Assembly (NCBI GenBank): GCA_016195265.1
Contig: JACPZW010000019.1
Span: 1-36,249 of the forward strand
Direction of reading: 5' to 3'
Origin: Acidobacteriota bacterium
GTDB taxonomy: Bacteria; Acidobacteriota; Vicinamibacteria; Vicinamibacterales; CAVVIG01
Length of the DNA stretch: 36,249 bases
The stretch's first letter is position 1. Each line of letters begins with the position of its first letter. A program made the position numbers and the translations under genes. Positions 30,060-36,249 of the stretch are shown in pieces. The notes under the pieces are model-generated. The model was not told the DNA's origin, did not search any database, and saw only the letters and a program-made list of their open reading frames with translations.

Positions 30060-32333
30060 TCAGAAGCGCTTCGTGTAGATGATCTTCGACGCCGCGCGGC
30101 GGTTGAGCGTCGACCACCGATCGAGCAGGCTGTCGTTGAGCCAGTTGTGGACATAGACGACGTAGAGGTCGTCGCCCGGCGTCAGGATCCAGCGGAACCG
30201 CGACTGCCAGCCGAGAACCGCGCTGACCGAGTCGTACTGCACAGTATTCACGAGCGATACCCATTGATTGAACTGCAGCTCGGGCGACAGGCGGTAGACG
30301 CGAGTCTCGAATGCGCCCTCCTTGAGCCGGACGCGGTTGAATTCCGCGGACGAGTAGACGATCACGCCGGGACGCAGCCGCGCCGTGACGTCGGCGATGT
30401 ACTGCTCGCGCGTGCCCGAATAGAAATGGCCCCATTCGATTTTCGGACTGACGGCGAGCAGCCGGCGGTTCGCGGTGGCAATCGCGACGCGGTAGCGCGT
30501 GAACGAGTACTCGCCGCCGATCGGCAGCGTGATGCCCGGGTAGATGCTGAACGGCGCGTTGAGCCGCTCGTACTCGGGCAGCAGGATGAAGTTATAGCGA
30601 TCCTGTCCGTGGGTGTCGAGGCTGAGCAGCGTCAGCGTCCACAGGTTCGTCAGCGCACTGTCCATATCCGTCTGCAGATCGCCGATGCCGCCGAATCCCA
30701 GCAGGCGGATGAACGGGTGATGCGCCGGACGCGGGTTGAACCGCAGGCGCGGGTTATAGCGCTGATAGCCCGTGCGCAGCGTGAAGCCCATCGACGGCGT
30801 GAAGTTCCCGTCCACGCGCCGGTACGCCATGCCGGCCTCCCAGCGGTCGTTCGGGTAGTCCACGCGAAGCTCGTACGCGCCGCTGCGGCCGGCGGCGTTC
30901 GGATTCGTCGTGTGGAGGGCGTAGCCGGCGAAGCTCAGATTCATCCGGCCGCGGAATTCCGACGTCGCGAGCTGGAAGTCCACGCCCGCCGTTTCGCGCG
31001 CGCCCGCGTTGCCGCCCGGCTGCCTGGCCGCGAAGAGTCCGCCGAGATACGATTGCCGCCGCCGCTGCTTCGCACGTAGCACGCTGAAGTTCTCTCCAGG
31101 CACGCCGCCCGATTCCGCCGTCCGCACGTGCAGCACGCCGACGTCGCCCGAACCGATCTGGCCGATCAGCTTCGCGCCGTACACGATCGGCCGCGGCTCG
31201 CCGGAATCGTCGAGGCCAATCCGCCGGCTGAAGAACGGCAGCACGTCGGTGGACCCGGCCGTCCCGAAGTCGAAGAAGCTCGCGCCCTCGAGAAAGAACG
31301 CGCGCTTCTCGGGGAAGAACAGGGGAAACTGCGTCAGGTTGACCTGGCGCTGATCGACCTCGGTCTGCGCGAAATCCGTGTTCACGGTGAAGTTCGCGCG
31401 CAGGCCGGGCGTGACGCTGTAGAAGAGGTCGATGCCGGCTTTGCGGGTGACCGCCGTGTCGGGCGCGCCGGTGCCCGGCGATGCGTCGGCGGTGACGACG
31501 CCGAACGGCCGCAGGTCGAGACCCAGACCCTGGCTGACCTGCTGGTTCATGCCCGTCAACAGGCCGGTGTTCGACAATCGCTGGAGCCCCTGGTTGCGCG
31601 CCCAGCCGTACCACAGACTCTCTTCATTCTTCCGCCGGACCGTGCGCTGGAAATTGATGCCCCACGTGTCCGCCTTCGGATCGAAGTTGAGCGTGGTGAA
31701 CGGAATCGCGATCTCGAAGCTCCAGCCCGTGTCGTCACGGTGCACGGCGAGATTCCAGAGGCCGTCCCACTGCCGGTTGTTGATGCCGGGGCCGAGCAGC
31801 GCATCACCCATCAGCCCGGACGGGTTCGTCTCGAAGAAGTAGCCGTTCTGCGCGCTGAGGAACGGATCGATCACCCACATGAAACGATCGTCGGACTGCA
31901 GGAACTCGTCGCGGCGCCGCTGAAAGCGGAGCAGCCGGTTCGGCTCGCTGTCGAAGCAGCGCACGCCCATGTAGAACGTCGAGCGCGTGTAGACGATCCG
32001 CACTTCCGTGCGCTCAGTGGCAGGTTCGCCGGTGAGCGGGTCGAACTGGAGGAAGTCCGTCGCCGGCGTCGCCCGCTGCCAGACTTCTTCGTCCAGCACG
32101 CCGTCGACGAGGATGCGCTCGTCATCCGCCGCCCGCACGGCGGTCATGGTCCGGCGGGCCGGGGACGCGGAGGACCCTGGAGGCCCTGGATGCCCTGGAG
32201 GCCCTGGAGGCGACGTCCGGGCCGGCGCGTCCTGTCCGTCCGGGCGGCCCGGTGCTGCCAGGGCCGGCCTGGCCGCAAGAAGCACGGCGGCGACGCCGGC
32301 GGCGGTGACACAGGCTGCGCGAGCGGCTCTCAC
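30060..32333 (-). CDS. DUF5916/CBM9-like outer-membrane protein
   Basis: The 757-aa protein has a signal peptide (about 1-27, ending ALAAPG), a short collagen-like stretch SPPGPPGHPGPPGSS (about 41-55), a CBM9-like N-terminal domain (ILVDGVLDEEVWQRATPATDF, TEVRIVYTRSTFYMGVRCFD, GWSFEIAIPFTTLNF) and then a long beta-rich part with PEKRAFFLEGASFFDFG, typical of DUF5916. It ends in Phe (YTKRF), as outer-membrane barrels do. Such proteins are frequent beside TonB-dependent receptors in Acidobacteria and Bacteroidetes; function is not known, though a role in binding glycans or peptides at the surface is often supposed. Divergent from the receptor gene at 32432, with a 98-base shared upstream region. 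Confidence 0.9.
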   Translation of the reverse strand: MRAARAACVTAAGVAAVLLAARPALAAPGRPDGQDAPARTSPPGPPGHPGPPGSSASPARRTMTAVRAADDERILVDGVLDEEVWQRATPATDFLQFDPLTGEPATERTEVRIVYTRSTFYMGVRCFDSEPNRLLRFQRRRDEFLQSDDRFMWVIDPFLSAQNGYFFETNPSGLMGDALLGPGINNRQWDGLWNLAVHRDDTGWSFEIAIPFTTLNFDPKADTWGINFQRTVRRKNEESLWYGWARNQGLQRLSNTGLLTGMNQQVSQGLGLDLRPFGVVTADASPGTGAPDTAVTRKAGIDLFYSVTPGLRANFTVNTDFAQTEVDQRQVNLTQFPLFFPEKRAFFLEGASFFDFGTAGSTDVLPFFSRRIGLDDSGEPRPIVYGAKLIGQIGSGDVGVLHVRTAESGGVPGENFSVLRAKQRRRQSYLGGLFAARQPGGNAGARETAGVDFQLATSEFRGRMNLSFAGYALHTTNPNAAGRSGAYELRVDYPNDRWEAGMAYRRVDGNFTPSMGFTLRTGYQRYNPRLRFNPRPAHHPFIRLLGFGGIGDLQTDMDSALTNLWTLTLLSLDTHGQDRYNFILLPEYERLNAPFSIYPGITLPIGGEYSFTRYRVAIATANRRLLAVSPKIEWGHFYSGTREQYIADVTARLRPGVIVYSSAEFNRVRLKEGAFETRVYRLSPELQFNQWVSLVNTVQYDSVSAVLGWQSRFRWILTPGDDLYVVYVHNWLNDSLLDRWSTLNRRAASKIIYTKRF

Positions 32334-32431
32334 GGCGGGGGCATGGTACCAAACCGAGTGAGCGATTCGAATAGGACTAATTCAAGCCGATTTGATCGAC
32401 GATTTACACCTATATACAGTTCCGGCAGACC

Positions 32432-35400
32432 ATGCGCCGCCTCAGCCTGTCCCGATTCGTCCCAACCGCGACCGCGATCGTCGTGGCAGTCGCCATCGGC
32501 GCCGCCGAGGCGTCCGCCCAAATCGGATCGGGACAGGTCACCGGCGTCGTCCGCGACCCGTCCGGCGCGGCTGTGCCGGGCGCGTCCGTGTCCGTGACGG
32601 CGGTCGCCACTAATCTGACGCGCGTCGCGGTATCAACCGCCGACGGCATCTACGCGGTGCCGGGCCTCGCACCAGGCGAGTACCGCGTCGCCGTGGAACT
32701 CGCCGGCTTCCGTCCCATCAGAAGAGAAGGGCTCGTCGTCTCGACGGGTGAGACGCTCCGGATCGATTTCGATCTCGCCGTCGGCGTGATTCCGGCACAG
32801 GTGGACGTCCACGCCGTCGCGCCGATCCTGCGCCTCGAGCGCGCCGGCCTCGGCACTATCGTCGATCACGAGGCGATCGTCAGGTTGCCGTTGAACGGCC
32901 GGAGCTTCATCGCGCTCGCGTCGCTCGCGCCCGGCGTCGCGCTGCCGCCGAATTCACAGTTTCCCCGGATCAACGGCGGGCGGCCCCGGACCAACGAGTA
33001 CCTGTTCGATGGCATCTCCGTGCTGCAGCCGGAACCGGGGCAGGTCGCGTTCTTCCCGGTCGTCGACGCGATTCAGGAGTTCAAGATCGAGAGCAACAGC
33101 CCGCCGGCGGAGTTCGGCCGGTTCAACGGCGGCGTCGTGAATCTGACGACGAAGGCGGGCGGCAACGCGTTTCACGGCGACGGGTTCGAGTTCCTTCGCC
33201 ACGAAGCGCTCAACGCGGCGAACTACTTCCAGGCGGCGGACGCCTCGAAGCCGGAGTACCGCCGGCAGCAGCTCGGCGCGACGCTCGGCGGACCGCTGGC
33301 GCGCGATCGCACGTTCTTTTTCGCGGACTACCAGGGGCAGCGCCAGTCGATCGGGCGCACCGTCATCTCGACGGTACCCACGCTGCTGCAGCGGCAGGGC
33401 GTCTTCACGGAAGCGATCGGCGGGCGAGTGCCGGCCATCTACGATCCGGCCACGACGGTGGGTTCGACACGTACGACGTTTCCCGGCAATACGATTCCCA
33501 TCACGAGCATGGATCCGGTCGCCGTCGCGCTCCTGCAGCGGTACCCGGCGCCGACGGCGCCCGGCACGTCGAACAACTTCAGCCGCACGGACAACGAGGC
33601 GGACAGCCAGGATCAGTGGGATGCGCGCATCGATCACAAGTTTCCGTCGAACCGCGATCAGGTGTTCGGCCGCCTCTCGTACTTCCGCGACGGGTTCGTG
33701 CCGGTGACGCCGCTCCCGGACGGCAGCGGCGTGACGACGGGAACGCTCGGACCGCAGGACACGACCGCGTGGGCGTTTGCCTCGAACTACCAGCATACGT
33801 TCACGGCCAACGTCCTGAACGAGCTGCGCATCGGCGACACGCGCCGGACGGTGGCGCGCACGGCCGCGCAGCTCTCCTCGTCTGCCGGCTCTGCGCTCAG
33901 CATTCCCGGCATTCCGTCGACGGCGAAGTTTCCCAACACGCTGCCGACGTTTCTCATCAGCGGGTACCAACAGCTCGGCTCGCCGGCGAACACGGCATCG
34001 GACTTCAACACGAGCGTCTCTGAGGCTGCGGATTCGCTGACGTGGCTGAAGGGCCGCCACACCCTGAAGGCGGGATTCGATTGGCGCTGGGAGCGGCTGA
34101 ACGTCGTCCAGCCGCCGTCGCCGACCGGCGCGTTCACGTTCAATGCGCTTGGCAGCGACCTGCCGGACGTGGCGAACACGGGCACGCCGCTCGCGAGCTT
34201 TCTGCTGGGCCAGGTCCAAGCGTTCTCGATCGATCTGCAGCAGGCGCCGATTCAGGAGCGCGCCCGCTTCCAGGAGTACTTCATTCAGGATGACTGGAAG
34301 GTCTCCGATCGGCTGACGTTCAATCCCGGCCTCCGCTACACGCTGAACTTCCCGTCGACGGAGATCAACGGGCAGACGGCGGTCTTCAACCTACAGACGC
34401 GGCAGCTCGGGTACCCGGGCGCGAATCCCGTTCGGCCTTTGAAGAAGGACAATTTCGGGCCGCGTCTCGGCCTCGTCTATCGGCTCTCGGACAGGACCAT
34501 CGTCAGCTCCGGGGCGGGCTTGATTTGGATCGAGATGGCGGGTATCACGACGCCGTTCACGACGCCGACGTTTCCGTTCCTGCAGACCGTTTCAGAGCGG
34601 GCGCTCGACACGATCTCGCCGGCGTTCGTCCTGGCGCGCGGTCCGACGGTCGCGCCGATTCCGCAGACGGCGAACGCCGGTCTCGGGCAGGGCGTGTTCG
34701 CGGTCGACTCGACGCTCGGCTCGGGTTACGTCCAGCAGTGGAATGTGTCGCTGCAGCGCGAGTTGAGCGCGAACACGACGCTCGAAATCTCGTACCTCGG
34801 CTCGCACAACGTCCATGTCGGCATTCCGGACACCAATCTCAACCAGCTGAAGGCGGAGCAGCTCGCGCAGGGCGCGGCGCTGAACACGCGCGTTCCGAAT
34901 CCGTACTTCGGGCTAATCCCGCGGTCCTCGTCGCTCGGCGATCCGACCATTCCGCTCGCGCAGCTGTTGAAGCCGTATCCCGGGTACACGACGGTCAGCC
35001 TGTATCGGCACAATGTCGGGACGACGATGTACAACGGCCTGGCGGTCGGCGTGCGGAAGCGGTTCTCGCGGGGGCTGTCGTATTCGCTCAGCTACACGCG
35101 GTCCAGGCTGATGGACGACGCGTCGTCGGTGTTCGACGCGTCGATTCTGACGGGTCCGACCGCGAATTATCCGGTCGCCGACAGTTTCGACCGGTCGCGC
35201 GAGCGCGATTATTCGACGGGCGACATCCCGCACGTGTTCGTGTCGTCTGTTGCTTGGGATGTTCCCGTGGGGACGGGCCGCGCTCGACAACTGCGCGGTC
35301 CGCTCGGCGCGATCGCCAGCGACTGGACGCTGACGACGCTCGTCACGCTCGAGTCGGGCGCGCCGGTGGCCGTGACGCAGGCGACGAGTTTCAACGCGGC

Positions 35401-35761
35401 GTTCGGGTTTGGCGTGCAGCGGCCGAATCTCGTCGGTGATCCTTCGCTGCCGGCCGATCAGCGGACCGCGAGCCAGTGGTTCAACGCCTCCGCGTTCGCG
35501 ATCGCGCCGGTCTTCACGCTCGGGTCGGCGTCGCGCAATCCCGTGCGCGGGCCGTCGTATCGCGACGTGGACCTCGCGCTGATTCGCCGCGTGCCCGTCC
35601 GTCGCGAGACCACGATCGAGGTACGCGCGGAGATCTTCAACCTGCTGAACACGGTGAACCTCGGCGCGCCAAACGCCGTCGCCGGCGCGGCGAACTTCGG
35701 GACGATTACGGCCGCGCTCGACCCGCGCGTGATCCAGCTCGCGCTGAAGTACGTGTTCTGA
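32432..35761 (+). CDS. TonB-dependent receptor with carboxypeptidase-regulatory-like N-domain
   Basis: The 1109-aa outer-membrane receptor has a signal peptide (about 1-30, AEASAQ), a carboxypeptidase-regulatory-like beta domain (about 33-115; GQVTGVVRDPSGAAVPGASV), a plug (about 130-240; RLPLNGRSFIALASLAPGV, NEYLFDGISV, EFGRFNGGVVNLTTKAGGN) and a large barrel ending RVIQLALKYVF with the terminal Phe of outer-membrane proteins. This SusC-like form is the common Acidobacteria transporter for large or complex nutrients. No SusD follows; instead DUF5916 genes flank it on both sides. The 98 bases upstream are less GC-rich (TTTGATC, TATATA at 32411-32416), probably the promoter for one or both divergent genes. 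Confidence 0.92.
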   Translation: MRRLSLSRFVPTATAIVVAVAIGAAEASAQIGSGQVTGVVRDPSGAAVPGASVSVTAVATNLTRVAVSTADGIYAVPGLAPGEYRVAVELAGFRPIRREGLVVSTGETLRIDFDLAVGVIPAQVDVHAVAPILRLERAGLGTIVDHEAIVRLPLNGRSFIALASLAPGVALPPNSQFPRINGGRPRTNEYLFDGISVLQPEPGQVAFFPVVDAIQEFKIESNSPPAEFGRFNGGVVNLTTKAGGNAFHGDGFEFLRHEALNAANYFQAADASKPEYRRQQLGATLGGPLARDRTFFFADYQGQRQSIGRTVISTVPTLLQRQGVFTEAIGGRVPAIYDPATTVGSTRTTFPGNTIPITSMDPVAVALLQRYPAPTAPGTSNNFSRTDNEADSQDQWDARIDHKFPSNRDQVFGRLSYFRDGFVPVTPLPDGSGVTTGTLGPQDTTAWAFASNYQHTFTANVLNELRIGDTRRTVARTAAQLSSSAGSALSIPGIPSTAKFPNTLPTFLISGYQQLGSPANTASDFNTSVSEAADSLTWLKGRHTLKAGFDWRWERLNVVQPPSPTGAFTFNALGSDLPDVANTGTPLASFLLGQVQAFSIDLQQAPIQERARFQEYFIQDDWKVSDRLTFNPGLRYTLNFPSTEINGQTAVFNLQTRQLGYPGANPVRPLKKDNFGPRLGLVYRLSDRTIVSSGAGLIWIEMAGITTPFTTPTFPFLQTVSERALDTISPAFVLARGPTVAPIPQTANAGLGQGVFAVDSTLGSGYVQQWNVSLQRELSANTTLEISYLGSHNVHVGIPDTNLNQLKAEQLAQGAALNTRVPNPYFGLIPRSSSLGDPTIPLAQLLKPYPGYTTVSLYRHNVGTTMYNGLAVGVRKRFSRGLSYSLSYTRSRLMDDASSVFDASILTGPTANYPVADSFDRSRERDYSTGDIPHVFVSSVAWDVPVGTGRARQLRGPLGAIASDWTLTTLVTLESGAPVAVTQATSFNAAFGFGVQRPNLVGDPSLPADQRTASQWFNASAFAIAPVFTLGSASRNPVRGPSYRDVDLALIRRVPVRRETTIEVRAEIFNLLNTVNLGAPNAVAGAANFGTITAALDPRVIQLALKYVF

Positions 35762-35836
35762 GGACGAGCATTTGTCTGCGCGCTGTCGGATGATCGGCGG
35801 GCTTTTCAAGGTCGCGTCGGATAAAATCTGTGGAAC

Positions 35837-36249
35837 GTGCTGCATTTTGTCATCGGTTGTCACGCGCTCATCGCGAGCGCACTCGCGTCGAGGTTCGATT
35901 CCGGGCTTGTCGAACTGAGCGCGGCGCGCACGGAGATCGCTCGTTGCGGACCGTTCGCCCAGTCACCGGCCGGCGCCGCGGCCGCCGGTTCTGAAAAACC
36001 GAAGGACCCTCGGAGTCCCGCGGGCCAGACCGGGACGGTGAGCGTCGGGGAAGGCGCGCGCCGAAAGAGCGTCAGCACTCGGGTGCGCTCGATCGTGTCG
36101 GTGTCTCGAGCGGCCACATCGCCGCTCATCGACGGCCAGCTGGACGATCCCGTCTGGCAGACGGCTGCGCGGATTACGTCATTCACGCAGGAACGGCCAA
36201 TCGAAGGCGCACCTGCCAGTGAGGACACCGAAGTGTCTATCACGTACGA
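35837..36249 (+). CDS. DUF5916/CBM9-like protein, N-terminal part (cut by window end)
   Basis: An open frame runs from GTG 35837 (after an in-frame TAA at 35822) to the window end, 137 codons. The last third reads ATSPLIDGQLDDPVWQTAARITSFTQERPIEG and then TEVSITYD, the same opening as the DUF5916 protein at 30060-32333 (ILVDGVLDEEVWQRA..., TEVRIVYT), so it is a paralogue. The first 90 residues are not like a normal signal peptide; the true start could be downstream (for example a GTG near 36090), or the upstream part may be poorly conserved. It follows the receptor by 75 bases. Confidence 0.75.
   Translation, partial: MLHFVIGCHALIASALASRFDSGLVELSAARTEIARCGPFAQSPAGAAAAGSEKPKDPRSPAGQTGTVSVGEGARRKSVSTRVRSIVSVSRAATSPLIDGQLDDPVWQTAARITSFTQERPIEGAPASEDTEVSITY

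Noticed and set aside
32390..32420. Sigma70 promoter for the TonB-dependent receptor (TTGATC and TATATA)
   Set aside because: The spacing between the two words is about 13 bases, too short for a standard promoter; the AT-rich region is noted but no promoter is called.

Overview
The window is GC-rich bacterial chromosome. I read it as Acidobacteriota, probably a Vicinamibacteria-like soil lineage. The reasons are a large TonB-dependent receptor with an N-terminal carboxypeptidase-regulatory-like domain, DUF5916/CBM9-type outer-membrane proteins, a PQQ dehydrogenase, PIN-type toxin-antitoxin pairs and dense families of palindromic intergenic repeats. This is an inference from gene style; no rRNA or tRNA gene is present to confirm it.

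Left part, about 1-15.7 kb: a leftward operon runs 112-aa protein > Cdc48-type AAA ATPase > OFOR gamma > GltD-like NADPH oxidoreductase with a C-terminal 2x[4Fe-4S] domain > OFOR alpha > OFOR beta (cut by the edge). The alpha subunit carries YPIRP instead of YPITP, with Tyr28, Arg31, Arg109, Asp112 and Phe117 in the arrangement I remember for oxalate oxidoreductase. Divergent from the operon are a FadR/GntR regulator with a consensus operator between them, a broken gene, and an OxlT-like oxalate/formate antiporter with both substrate-binding residues kept. Then follow a 2-oxo acid hydratase-like protein, a serine/alanine-glyoxylate aminotransferase, an amidase, a type III CoA-transferase and an enoyl-CoA hydratase-like protein. 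Together these look like an oxalate/glyoxylate locus in which oxalate oxidation could deliver electrons to NAD(P)+. The GltD-like gene has lost its middle as sequenced.

Middle, about 15.7-24.9 kb: a four-gene leftward ABC export operon (two FtsX/MacB-type permeases, a LolD-type ATPase, and a membrane-anchored AttH/CrtC-like lipocalin protein), all joined by 4-base stop/start overlaps; a Phd/VapC pair; an ACS-type MFS transporter; an aldo/keto reductase; a decayed serine/threonine kinase; an orphan HicB; and a second VapBC pair.

Right, about 24.9-36.2 kb: a large FAD plus Fe-S 2-hydroxyacid dehydrogenase (YdiJ/GlcD-like), divergent by only 14 bases from a cytochrome c-PQQ dehydrogenase like polyvinyl alcohol dehydrogenase; a DUF5916 outer-membrane protein; a divergent TonB-dependent receptor; and the start of a second DUF5916 protein.

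Across the window lie at least five dispersed repeat families. The most striking are GTAG-ended REPIN-like elements whose terminal TAG is the stop codon of four genes, two 300-bp elements that fold as a four-way cloverleaf with covarying stems, and repeats that have landed inside genes in frame (Cdc48, FAD dehydrogenase) or out of frame (the gene at 7492).
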